Assembly: GCF_000687835.1 (NCBI RefSeq)
Contig: NZ_JHYB01000004.1
Location: 62,001 to 126,000 of the forward strand
Length of the DNA stretch: 64,000 bases
Reading direction: 5' to 3'
Source: Haploplasma modicum ATCC 29102
GTDB lineage: Bacteria > Bacillota_I > Bacilli_A > Acholeplasmatales > Acholeplasmataceae
Shown: piece by piece, positions 8,177 through 15,915 of the stretch
How the letters are laid out: each line of letters opens with the position of its first letter
Numbering within the stretch: the stretch's first letter is position 1
The notes under the pieces: generated by a model
The model's database searches: none
Told to the model about the DNA's origin: nothing
Seen by the model: the letters and a program-made list of their open reading frames with translations, nothing else
Translations under genes and position numbers: made by a program

Positions 8177-8527
8177 TCAGTTTGAAAATATTTTTATTAT
8201 TAATATTAGATGCATCGTAACGATTAGTGGAACTGAAATAATAAATAATAATATTGGTATAAGAGAGAAATCTCCTATATTTTGAGGAGGATTAGTATTT
8301 AAACCTATTACAATATACACATTAAATATAATTGTAGAAATCAAAGTCATAATAATCAAAATTTTACTATGTTTAGGGTTTCTAATAAAGTAAATCAAAT
8401 TTAATACTAATGTGAAAATGCTAATTAATACAATTGAAGTATAGGACATTATATTATTATTAAATACTCTATACAAAAATAAAATAATTAAACTTAAAAA
8501 AACTACTAATATACTTTTATTGTTCAT
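8177..8527 (-). CDS. small multi-pass membrane protein, unknown
   Basis: 116 residues with about four membrane-spanning stretches (SILVVFLSLIILFLYRVF; MSYTSIVLISIFTLVLNLIYFI; ILIIMTLISTIIFNVYIVIGL; LIPILLFIISVPLIVTMHLILII) and short charged loops. No family recognised. It follows the 227-residue membrane protein by 19 bases, so the two are likely co-transcribed and may act together at the membrane. Confidence 0.55.
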   Translation of the reverse strand: MNNKSILVVFLSLIILFLYRVFNNNIMSYTSIVLISIFTLVLNLIYFIRNPKHSKILIIMTLISTIIFNVYIVIGLNTNPPQNIGDFSLIPILLFIISVPLIVTMHLILIIKIFSN

Positions 8528-8546
8528 TATTAAACACTTCCTTAAT

Positions 8547-9230
8547 CTATTTATTACTCAAACATGCCAATTTAGTTGAAATAAAACACTTTCTAATGAA
8601 TGGATTAGCTCTTTTACCTAGGATAAATTCAATATCACCTGATTTTAGTAATGTCTTTTTTAAGCCATCATCTTCGATATATGATACATTAAAATCATTT
8701 TGTTTAAACTCATAGCAACCAAAGTCTTTAATCGTATTATTAAAATCTAAAACAATTCGTATTTTTCCATTATAAAGAAAAATTAGCACATCCTTATTAG
8801 TAAATAATAAATTTGAACTTTTATAGCATTTAGTTACTATTGAATGTTCAGATACTTTATAATATTTTTTTAAAGGTACAGTAATATCTTGGATATTTTT
8901 TAGTGTTAATTCACCAGTAGCTGAAGGAGTTATATATTTACTTATTAGATTATATATAATAACAATAATGGCCAAAGGAACTACTACTGTAATTAAGATC
9001 ATTCCAATCATCATCAAAGATTCTAACAATAAATTATCTATAATCTTGACTAAATATTTGATGAGGATAATAAAAGAAAAAATGAATATGAGATAAATAG
9101 AAAACATAGTATAAGCAATTACATTATTTTTTCTGACATTCATTTGCGCTTTTCTATCAAGATTTTTAAATCTTAACTTATTTTCTCTCATTATAATCTT
9201 ATAATAAAATGGACACTTTAAAAATTTCAT
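8547..9230 (-). CDS. membrane protein with C-terminal cytoplasmic domain, unknown
   Basis: 227 residues. Two membrane segments near 40-62 and 70-97, followed by a soluble domain of about 110 residues rich in beta-type stretches (SIVTKCYKSSNLLFTNKDVLIFLYNGKIRIVLDF), which recalls PH-like or YcxB-like membrane-attached domains but is not a sure match. ATG 9230 has AGAGG upstream. Upstream gene of a two-gene unit with the 116-residue membrane protein. Confidence 0.55.
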   Translation of the reverse strand: MKFLKCPFYYKIIMRENKLRFKNLDRKAQMNVRKNNVIAYTMFSIYLIFIFSFIILIKYLVKIIDNLLLESLMMIGMILITVVVPLAIIVIIYNLISKYITPSATGELTLKNIQDITVPLKKYYKVSEHSIVTKCYKSSNLLFTNKDVLIFLYNGKIRIVLDFNNTIKDFGCYEFKQNDFNVSYIEDDGLKKTLLKSGDIEFILGKRANPFIRKCFISTKLACLSNK

Positions 9231-9319
9231 CTAGCAAACCTCTTTCCATTAAGTTTATTTTACTACTTTTTCGTCTTTTTTACAATTCATTACGGTTAAT
9301 GGTACTTATCAAGTATAAA

Positions 9320-9359
9320 TGTCAAGTTAAGAATGGACAAAAGGAAGTGCGGACAAAAA
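9320..9359. repeat. insertion-sequence end-like fragment
   Basis: The stretch from TGTCAAGTTAAGAATGGACA (9320) to GTGCGGACAAAAA (9347-9359) resembles the repeated ends of IS21-type elements. The 13-mer GTGCGGACAAAAA occurs again, on the minus strand, inside the transposase-like relic at 12999-13011. In DNA this AT-rich a shared 13-mer with five G/C in a row is notable. No complete element surrounds it. Confidence 0.3.
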
Positions 9360-9395
9360 AGGATTGACTCTTAATTAATTTAGAAATCAACCCTT
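9353..9395 (-). terminator. terminator of the antiporter gene
   Basis: Minus-strand stem AAGGGTTGA / TCAATCCTT (one G-U pair) with a loop of about 19 bases, followed by TTTTTT. It lies about 70 bases after the antiporter stop. Confidence 0.65.
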
Positions 9396-9467
9396 TAACT
9401 AGAATATTAAATTTTAATTACTAAAACATATATGGTTAATATTAAAATAAATCAAACTTTATAATAA

Positions 9468-10754
9468 TTATTTAGGAATACTGTCATCTGAAATCTCATA
9501 TGATTTAGATAAATATAATGATAGTTTAGCACTTGGTGGTCCAAATATTTCATATAAAACGCCAGATGAAATAATTATTGTAGATAACATGATTGCCTCA
9601 TTCGGTAATCCAGCAGCTAATAAGGCCGCTGAACCGCTTGCTGCTAATCCCAATGATACGCCTGCTTGAGGAATTAATGCAAGCCCTAAATATTTTTTAT
9701 TGTTTTCTGTTGATTTAGCAGCTACACTTCCTAAAGTTGCTCCACCATACTTGCCAATAATTCTTACAACAAAATAAACTATCCCTATCCAACCAATGGT
9801 TGCTAAACTTTCTAATTCCAAACGCATTCCACTCATAACAAAGAAAATAGTCAAAAATATTGGGGAAAAATATTCTATCTGTCTAAATAAAGATTCATCT
9901 TTACTTACATTTATATAAGCCATTCCCATAGCCATAACTCCAAGGAGTGGGGATACTTCAATTAAAAATGCAACACCACTAAAAATCATCAGAAAAGCAA
10001 CAGTTAATATTAAGCGGTTGTCTACTGACCTATTAGGTCTATTTACTATTAGATGTAATAAAACCCCTAATATTAAACCAATAACAACCGATAAAATAGT
10101 CATAAGTATTGGTAAAAGAATAACCATAAAACCACTTTTATTACTACCATCCGCTGTAATAACTGCCATACTTACGCTAAATAAAATTAACGATACTGCA
10201 TCATCTAAGGTAACTACTTGTAAAATAGTATTAACAAAATCACCTTTAGATTTTGTCTGTCTTATTGTCATCATAGTTGATGCTGGTGCAGTAGCAGATG
10301 CAATTGCAGCCAGTAACAATGCAAATTTCCACTCTATTAATCCTGTAGCTTTACCAATTAAAAACATTGTTAAAAAAACAACAAGTGCAGCAATTAACGA
10401 TTCAAATAAGGTAATTATAATAATTTTATTACCACTTTTTTTTAATACATCAAGTTTCAAAAATCTACCAACCCCAAAAGCAATAAAAGCCAGTGATAAA
10501 TCCGTTAAAAAGCCCATTGAGTTAATCATCTCTTTGCTGATGAATCCTGGTTTATAAAATATTTTAAGAACTGGACCTAATATTATACCCGCAAAAATAT
10601 AGGCAGTTACATTAGGTAGTTTTAAAGGTTTAGTTAATCTGGTTAATAAGAATCCCATTAATAACATAATAGAAACTCCTATTAATATCATTGGAATTAT
10701 ATTTTCTCCTACTATTTTTTCAAGTAGTGAAACACTATATATTTTAAAAAACAT
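9468..10754 (-). CDS. CPA2-type monovalent cation:proton antiporter
   Basis: 428 residues, about 12-13 membrane segments, of the Na+/H+ exchanger (Kef/NapA-like) family. Seen: LPNVTAYIFAGIILGP near residues 40-56, ASATAPASTMM and VTLDDAVSLILFS, whose Asp pair corresponds to the ion-binding site. There is no C-terminal RCK/TrkA domain, so it is a transport domain alone. ATG 10754 is chosen from the GAGGAGAT ribosome site; the longer frame has no such support. Likely role is Na+ or K+ export against protons for pH or salt balance. It is divergent from a LysR-type gene, which probably controls it. Confidence 0.85.
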   Translation of the reverse strand: MFFKIYSVSLLEKIVGENIIPMILIGVSIMLLMGFLLTRLTKPLKLPNVTAYIFAGIILGPVLKIFYKPGFISKEMINSMGFLTDLSLAFIAFGVGRFLKLDVLKKSGNKIIIITLFESLIAALVVFLTMFLIGKATGLIEWKFALLLAAIASATAPASTMMTIRQTKSKGDFVNTILQVVTLDDAVSLILFSVSMAVITADGSNKSGFMVILLPILMTILSVVIGLILGVLLHLIVNRPNRSVDNRLILTVAFLMIFSGVAFLIEVSPLLGVMAMGMAYINVSKDESLFRQIEYFSPIFLTIFFVMSGMRLELESLATIGWIGIVYFVVRIIGKYGGATLGSVAAKSTENNKKYLGLALIPQAGVSLGLAASGSAALLAAGLPNEAIMLSTIIISSGVLYEIFGPPSAKLSLYLSKSYEISDDSIPK

Positions 10755-10777
10755 AATATCTCCTCGCTTCACCCTCA

Positions 10778-10806
10778 ATTATAGCCTCATTTTATCATTA
10801 GTTCAA
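10778..10806 (-). promoter_or_regulatory. antiporter promoter
   Basis: Minus-strand -35 TTGAAC (10806-10801), 17-base spacer, -10 TATAAT (10783-10778), ending 24 bases before the ATG at 10754. Confidence 0.8.
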
Positions 10807-10843
10807 CTTATATTTTCTTATAGTTATATAAGTTTTGCTTATA
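10807..10843. promoter_or_regulatory. probable LysR-type operator: three CTTATA repeats
   Basis: CTTATA occurs at 10807, 10817 and 10838. The middle copy forms the perfect palindrome CTTATA-GTTA-TATAAG at 10817-10832, and its core fits the T-N11-A rule of LysR boxes. The site sits between the two divergent -35 elements, as expected for a regulator that controls both its own gene and the antiporter. Confidence 0.65.
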
Positions 10844-10863
10844 GTATCTATTTGTGTTAAAAT
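10835..10863 (+). promoter_or_regulatory. lysR-type gene promoter
   Basis: -35 TTGCTT (10835-10840), 17-base spacer, -10 TAAAAT (10858-10863). The third CTTATA repeat overlaps the -35, which points to negative autoregulation. Confidence 0.7.
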
Positions 10864-10878
10864 AAAACTGGTGATAAA

Positions 10879-11757
10879 ATGATTGATGATAAATTATATA
10901 CTTTAATTGTTCTAGAAAGAGAAAGAAATTATACAAAAACTGCTGCAATTTGCCATATTTCACAACCAGCGGTAACCCAACATATTAAGTCTTTAGAAGA
11001 TTTTTATGGTATTAAGATCTTTAAAAGAAATGGACGTGAACTTCTCTTAACTATTGAGGGGGAACTATTAGTCAAAAATGCAAGAAGACTATATGCATTA
11101 AATAATAAAATTAAAAGTGAAATCGAATTAAGTTTAAAAAAACTAAAACAGTTAAATATAGGTATAACTTTAACTGCTGGCGGATATTTTATTCCTGAAA
11201 TATTGAAAGTTTTTAAAGAAAACTACCCTTTAATAAAATTTAATTTTCATACTGATTTAGCTGAAAATTTAATCAACAGAATCAATAATTTTGAATTAGA
11301 TTTTGCTATAATTGATGGAATTCCACCTAAAAATAATTTGAATAAAACACTTCTTTCAATGGATCAATTAATTGTTATAGCTAACAATTCACATCCTTTA
11401 TTAAATGAGAAAAATGTGTCATTTGACATGTTAAAAAAAGAAGACTTCATTTTAAGACACGATACTGCTGATACAAGAAAAGCCTTTGATGCATATTTAA
11501 AAAATCACTTAGAAACTATTGATGATTTTAATATCATACTAGAAATTGATAATACCGCTTTAATAAAAGAATTAATCATTAAAGGTTATGGCATTAGTAT
11601 TATGTCAAAAGCTCTCTGCGAACAAAATATTAAACAAGGAGCTATTAAAGAAATAAAAATTAATGATTTTAAACTAGAACGAGGTATATACTTAGTATAT
11701 CCGCAAAATTTAAAAAATAATGAGATAATCACCTCAATCATTAATATTAAAAAATAA
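10879..11757 (+). CDS. LysR-type transcriptional regulator
   Basis: 292 residues. N-terminal winged helix-turn-helix about 1-60 (ERNYTKTAAICHISQPAVTQHIKSLE), a linker helix to about 90, then the periplasmic-binding-protein-like effector domain with GITLTAGGYFIPEIL and the late GYGISIMSK motif. Full family length. It is divergent from the CPA2 antiporter with LysR-like boxes in the gap, so the antiporter is the obvious target. The effector cannot be told from sequence. Confidence 0.9.
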   Translation: MIDDKLYTLIVLERERNYTKTAAICHISQPAVTQHIKSLEDFYGIKIFKRNGRELLLTIEGELLVKNARRLYALNNKIKSEIELSLKKLKQLNIGITLTAGGYFIPEILKVFKENYPLIKFNFHTDLAENLINRINNFELDFAIIDGIPPKNNLNKTLLSMDQLIVIANNSHPLLNEKNVSFDMLKKEDFILRHDTADTRKAFDAYLKNHLETIDDFNIILEIDNTALIKELIIKGYGISIMSKALCEQNIKQGAIKEIKINDFKLERGIYLVYPQNLKNNEIITSIINIKK

Positions 11758-11765
11758 TCTATAAA

Positions 11766-11815
11766 AAAAACAGTTATAAATAATCACTTTTCGGTTAATT
11801 ATAACTGTTTTTATT
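11766..11815. terminator. bidirectional terminator between lysR and a small minus-strand gene
   Basis: Stem CAGTTATAA (11771-11779) / TTATAACTG (11799-11807), flanked by A-rich sequence on the left and T-rich on the right, so it can serve both the LysR gene and the convergent small gene, whose last codons overlap it. Confidence 0.85.
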
Positions 11816-11972
11816 TTTTATTTAAATATTCAAATTTTAAAACATCAATCATATTATTTATTGTAACTATAATAGGATCTTCCATCAACTCAGATAAAGC
11901 CCCTTGTTCCATTTGACGTTCTTCTTTGATTTTTTCCAAGCATACAATTGCTTTTTTTACTGTATCTTTCAC
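11811..11972 (-). CDS. small protein of 53 residues, unknown
   Basis: GTG start at 11972 preceded by GGAAGTGATA, stop TAA at 11811. Sequence begins MKDTVKKAIVCLEKIKEE and ends VLKFEYLNKK; it looks mostly helical and acidic in the middle (SELMEDP). No family recognised. The good ribosome site, uninterrupted frame and shared terminator support a real gene, convergent with lysR. What it does is not known. Confidence 0.5.
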   Translation of the reverse strand: MKDTVKKAIVCLEKIKEERQMEQGALSELMEDPIIVTINNMIDVLKFEYLNKK

Positions 11973-12111
11973 TCTATCACTTCCTTTATACGCCTATTAT
12001 ACCACCAACTAATGATATAGCAAATTTTTGATTTAAAAATAAAAAAATCTTATAAAAAAAATCAAGGGAATTTCACCACTAACAAGCTCACTTCTTTTAA
12101 AATTATAATAA

Positions 12112-12579
12112 TTACTTGCTTAAAACCTTCTTTATTGCTTCAACTCTAGATTCTCTCCCCATTAACTCGTAATATCTACACCAAATTTCAATCGATTGAA
12201 GAGGTATCTTGACACCATCTAAATCATAATACTCAATAATCTCTTCTGGCTTTAAAGAGCAATCAATGAGGTTATCACCATTTACAATTGAAAAACCTGC
12301 CATTACATCGACATCAACATTATCAATTATAAACTCTAAAAATACTCTTGTTTTATTTTTAGAACTTAGATTAGGTGATTGGAGTTCCCCTAATTCTAAT
12401 AAAATTTTTTTAACTTGATCTATATCATCATCGATTACCATAATGTCAATATCCTTAAACTCTGATATTATACCTTTAAAATACAAGAGCATTGAAGCAC
12501 CTAAAGCCCAGGTTATATTCTTTTTATTCAATTCAATGGCAATTCTCTTTAATACATTTATTTTTTTATTTGTCATCAT
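12112..12579 (-). CDS. nucleotidyltransferase-fold protein
   Basis: 155 residues with the polymerase-beta-like nucleotidyltransferase motif: LGASMLLYFKG (about 26-36) followed by DIDIMV (about 43-48), and a later DVDVMAG that can supply the third acidic residue. It resembles the stand-alone AbiEii/LinA-like group of minimal nucleotidyltransferases. A possible role is nucleotide addition to an RNA, protein or drug. No partner antitoxin gene is adjacent. ATG at 12579 or 12576; GAAGGG lies upstream. Confidence 0.6.
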   Translation of the reverse strand: MMTNKKINVLKRIAIELNKKNITWALGASMLLYFKGIISEFKDIDIMVIDDDIDQVKKILLELGELQSPNLSSKNKTRVFLEFIIDNVDVDVMAGFSIVNGDNLIDCSLKPEEIIEYYDLDGVKIPLQSIEIWCRYYELMGRESRVEAIKKVLSK

Positions 12580-12665
12580 AATTATTGATTCCCTTCAAAG
12601 TATATAACTTTATAATCTTAGTTCTACTATATTTCTTTTTTAACTAGCGATCAGTTTTTATCAAT

Positions 12666-13094
12666 TTATACAATAAATAACCGACTTCGAGGATAAGTAG
12701 TGCACTTTTTAGTAAATTTTATGTGCATTTCTAGGGTCTCCAATGATTTTTTTTCAATCGTTAGGCTACTTTTATTATAAATAGGATATCTAATTTTCTT
12801 TTTCAATCTAGTTTCATTATCTCTGTGAGTAGCAACATCAGCACAAACAACTTCTCTTTACGCTTCAAGTATGCACTCAAAAAGACGACAAATACTCATC
12901 GAAATAATAACCTTTTTGTATTCAACCTCTTCAAATGGACCTCTTTAAATATTAGCAATATCTAATAACAACTTAAAAGCTCCTTTATTAAGTCCAACTT
13001 TTTGTCCGCACCTCCTATTGTGTACTCTTATTTGAACATTTATACCTAGTTCTTTATATTCTTGAAGCTTCTTGTATTGTTGTATACTTAACAT
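12666..13094 (-). pseudogene. degraded transposase-like relic (possible IS21 istA fragment)
   Basis: From an ATG at 13094 with a very good ribosome site (AGGAGGTGAG) the frame reads MLSIQQYKKLQEYKELGINV... and stays in one frame for 143 codons, but is broken by TAA at 12947-12945 and 12860-12858. The N-terminus resembles the DNA-binding start of IS21-type transposases, though the match is weak. It also holds the GTGCGGACAAAAA 13-mer found at 9347. The gap between 12580 and 13403 contains this relic, the structured islet at 13195-13260 and the terminator at 13323; no intact gene. Confidence 0.35.
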
Positions 13095-13194
13095 TTGTCT
13101 CACCTCCTATAGTTTTGTTAGTACACATCAAAATCATTTACTCTCACATCTACACCACCTCCTTTAAGTCGTTTTTTTAAGTCATCAAAATAAT

Positions 13195-13260
13195 GGGAGT
13201 CTTGGAATAGGCGGGCTCTAGATCCCTATTCTACAAGGCTGACACTGTTGGCGACAGCAA
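13195..13260 (+). ncRNA. GC-rich structured RNA candidate, possibly HEARO/omega-RNA-like remnant
   Basis: About half of these bases are G or C, against under a third around them. Stem one: AGTCTTG (13198-13204) and GAATAGG (13205-13211) pair with CCTATTC (13225-13231) and CAAGGCT (13234-13240), with a two-base bulge. One pair is G-U only if transcribed from the plus strand; on the minus strand it would be an A-C mismatch. Stem two: CTGT / ACAG (13245-13257) closing a five-base loop. The look recalls, from memory only, conserved hairpins of IscB-associated HEARO RNAs. No IscB gene is present. Confidence 0.3.
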
Positions 13261-13322
13261 TATATAAAAATAAGTCTTTTCCACCAAAATCATTATTTCT
13301 ATATAACTTATCAAACTATAAA

Positions 13323-13348
13323 GAGAAAAGGTAGCAACTATAGCTACC
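13323..13348 (-). terminator. terminator of the restriction-modification operon
   Basis: Minus-strand stem GGTAGC / GCTACC with a seven-base loop and TTTTCTC tail, about 55 bases after the last gene of the island operon (stop at 13403). Confidence 0.75.
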
Positions 13349-13402
13349 AAATTAATAACATACATACGTTTGATGATAAAACAAAAAACGTCTTAATTAT
13401 CA

Positions 13403-13984
13403 TCACTTTGAATCTTCTACTTTTTTATCAATTATTTTGTAGTAGTTTTTGGTTCCAACTTTTTTCAACTCTACAAATCCTTCCTTAACCATTTCATTTA
13501 AATCTTTTCGAATTATATATTCACTAACTTTTATATTTGATGAAACATCCAAGATTGTGAACCAAGTATTTATATCAAACAACTTTGAAATCTCTTTTTT
13601 TATGTTAAAATTTTTCTCTTTATTGATATTTCTTTTAGACTTTAAAATCAATTCTGATATAAAAGGTAAACTAACTATGAATGAAAACGCCACAAAATAA
13701 TCATATTCTTCCAAATTAGAGGTCCTAAAAGCAATCACTACTATTATTGCAAAATAAGCACAAGCTAATAGGAAACCATCGTAATATTTTACACTTTTCT
13801 TATTAAATAAAGGTATAAATATATAAATAGAATATGAAAATAAACCTGCAAATAACCACACTACAATCTTACCGCCGATACTATTAGGAAGACCAACAAT
13901 TCCTAATAACACAATAGAAAGAATTGATGTTATACCTACTAGTAGATATAGTAATAATTGTTTAATTATTTTTTTCATTATCAT
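13403..13984 (-). CDS. four-helix membrane protein with C-terminal winged-helix domain, unknown
   Basis: 193 residues. Four membrane segments between about 8 and 112, then a cytoplasmic region (FDINTWFTILDVSSNIKVSEYIIRKDLNEMVKEGFVELKKVG) that has the helix-helix-helix-wing layout of a DeoR/MarR-like winged helix. The start ATG overlaps the TGA of the upstream 136-residue gene (ATGA), so the two are translationally coupled. Last gene of the run that begins with the XRE-hsdRMS genes. Could be a membrane-bound sensor or regulator, or a defence effector; no family recognised. Confidence 0.6.
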   Translation of the reverse strand: MIMKKIIKQLLLYLLVGITSILSIVLLGIVGLPNSIGGKIVVWLFAGLFSYSIYIFIPLFNKKSVKYYDGFLLACAYFAIIVVIAFRTSNLEEYDYFVAFSFIVSLPFISELILKSKRNINKEKNFNIKKEISKLFDINTWFTILDVSSNIKVSEYIIRKDLNEMVKEGFVELKKVGTKNYYKIIDKKVEDSK

Positions 13985-14391
13985 TTTTTACCTGATCCTT
14001 TATCAAATAATTCGAAGAATTTTCTCCAAAAACTATTCCATCCATTTTTCTCATTAGCAACTTGTGGAGGTAGTATAGCATTCATGAGTATATTTAATTC
14101 TTCATACTCTGAATCATTAAAACTTAAAATATTTGCTAATAAATCATCCATTTGCAAAATGATTAATCTATTTCTTTCTAAGTTTTGTTCTCGTTTTTTT
14201 CTATCGACAAAATTTTGAAAGAGTGAATCTTTTTTGTCGTATTTCATTCTAAAAATAGTTATTTTAGTAAACATCATGTTTAATCGATTTTCATCGGTTG
14301 ATGAATCAATGTATTTGCTTATCGTTTGTAAACATTCATCAGATATTTTTTTGAGTTCCTCGTTGTTCTTTTTTCCTGAAAATAGTCCCAT
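13981..14391 (-). CDS. small soluble helical protein, unknown, island operon
   Basis: 136 residues, charged and mainly helical, starting MGLFSGKKNNEELKK and ending WNSFWRKFFELFDKGSGKK; no membrane segment and no recognised domain. ATG 14391 has a textbook AAGGAGG site. Coupled by a 4-base overlap to the membrane winged-helix protein downstream. It lies 134 bases after the DUF2971 gene, and may have its own promoter in that gap. A two-gene defence or regulatory module is a fair guess; the sequence does not show which. Confidence 0.55.
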   Translation of the reverse strand: MGLFSGKKNNEELKKISDECLQTISKYIDSSTDENRLNMMFTKITIFRMKYDKKDSLFQNFVDRKKREQNLERNRLIILQMDDLLANILSFNDSEYEELNILMNAILPPQVANEKNGWNSFWRKFFELFDKGSGKK

Positions 14392-14525
14392 AATTAATCC
14401 TCCTTAATTGATATTTATTCTAAATATACAATATTATGGTTTGAGAAAATATAAACTTGTAAAAAATCTCTTTTCCATTAATACTAAAACCTTAGTAATT
14501 TTACTTATTGATATTAAATGGTATC

Positions 14526-15854
14526 CTACAACATTTGATATTTTTCTAATTTATATTCGTCTTTATGCAATTTATATCTATACAAACTCCAGTTTTCTTT
14601 TCTACATAAATTCAGCATTAAACTTTGTAAGTTCTCGCTTGCATTAACTCCTAAAATGATAGATTTAACATATTTAAATGAGATGATTCTATTATCATCT
14701 TGTATGTATACAATGTTTCGAACTTCGCTTTCATAACCCCATTCTTTTGATTTTGTATATAACGCCTCAATAATGTTATTTATTAATACTTTTGTTCTAC
14801 TTTCAATATCATCTTTAAATTTTTGAATGTCTGAAGGAAGCAATCTAACCCTATCTTTAGAATATTTAACTACAAATAGTCCAGACATAATATCAATGTC
14901 TTCGTCAGATATATTTATAAAGTCGTATTCAACAACAAAACCCCTATGTTTATTAGAGTAATGAGACCACATTAAAGGAATATTATCTCTTTTACTAAAA
15001 CAAGTTATTCCAATATGTTTATCAATTAAATTTGATAACTTTTTCAATTCCCTATTAGCAATTTCATTAAGTTGCTCGATAGTTGTCATTATCTCTTCTT
15101 TTTCTTTTGAATCGATAGATTTGATTAAATCAATATTATCGAATGAAAAATTAACACTTGACAATGCATATTTAGAATCTTTAACAACTAAATTAGGTTG
15201 TGCTAATAGCTTATCAAGTGGAAAATCAGGATTTGTGAATACATCTAATAATTGTTTTCTGGTATTTTCATTTCGATATTTTTGATCTAGAAAATTATCC
15301 AAGAATGATTCTCGAAAATCTTCATGTGAAAAGATCAGTTTAGATATTTCCTTATTCCAATATCCATTGTTTTTCGGGAAAAATTTATCTTTCTGATGTA
15401 AACCATAATATATATCATCAATCTTAATCATTTGTATTACTATATCTCTTATCAATGATGGTTCCCATAAACTTGCTTCTACAAGTTTCTTATCTCTATT
15501 GCTTGTATCTTTAAATATTCTTTTAATATCATTTTTTCTATTTAAATTTGTGAAATAATCTAGGTTAAAAAAGGATTTGATTATGTCGTTTAGCAAGGTT
15601 TCAGTTGAATATCCAATTGTGCAATCAAATGGATCATTAAATTGGCTAGGTTTAGAGGAATATATTACATGATTGATAAGATTCTTAAAATCATAGTTAA
15701 ATCCATCATTATTGTATGGATTATGTTCATCATCAAAAGAACAATACCTGTAAAGCTTGAAATCAGAATCCTTTAGCTTAGCAAGTATTTGTTTCTTTTT
15801 ATCATTTGATCCTTTTAAATCTAATATCTTATCAATTTTCATGTTTGATGCCAT
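14526..15854 (-). CDS. DUF2971 family protein, restriction-modification accessory
   Basis: 442 residues. N-terminal LYRYCSF and SSKPSQFNDPFDC, then GITCFSKRDNIPLMWSHYSNKHRGFVVEYDF and KEWGYESEVRNI: the conserved elements of the DUF2971 family, here with a helical insert of about 200 residues between the first and second blocks. Members are common in prophages and defence islands; their biochemical activity is, to my knowledge, not settled. It starts 61 bases after hsdS in the same direction, with AGGATG as ribosome site, so it is probably part of the type I restriction operon. Confidence 0.75.
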   Translation of the reverse strand: MASNMKIDKILDLKGSNDKKKQILAKLKDSDFKLYRYCSFDDEHNPYNNDGFNYDFKNLINHVIYSSKPSQFNDPFDCTIGYSTETLLNDIIKSFFNLDYFTNLNRKNDIKRIFKDTSNRDKKLVEASLWEPSLIRDIVIQMIKIDDIYYGLHQKDKFFPKNNGYWNKEISKLIFSHEDFRESFLDNFLDQKYRNENTRKQLLDVFTNPDFPLDKLLAQPNLVVKDSKYALSSVNFSFDNIDLIKSIDSKEKEEIMTTIEQLNEIANRELKKLSNLIDKHIGITCFSKRDNIPLMWSHYSNKHRGFVVEYDFINISDEDIDIMSGLFVVKYSKDRVRLLPSDIQKFKDDIESRTKVLINNIIEALYTKSKEWGYESEVRNIVYIQDDNRIISFKYVKSIILGVNASENLQSLMLNLCRKENWSLYRYKLHKDEYKLEKYQML

Positions 15855-15915
15855 TTAATCATCCTACCTATATCATTTATATTAATTCACAATATCAAGC
15901 TCAATAATGCTTGAT

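Noticed and set aside
13373-13406. TGATGATAA / TTATCATCA inverted repeat as a second terminator
   Set aside because: Long loop, AT-only stem and no T run; the hairpin at 13323-13348 is the better terminator.
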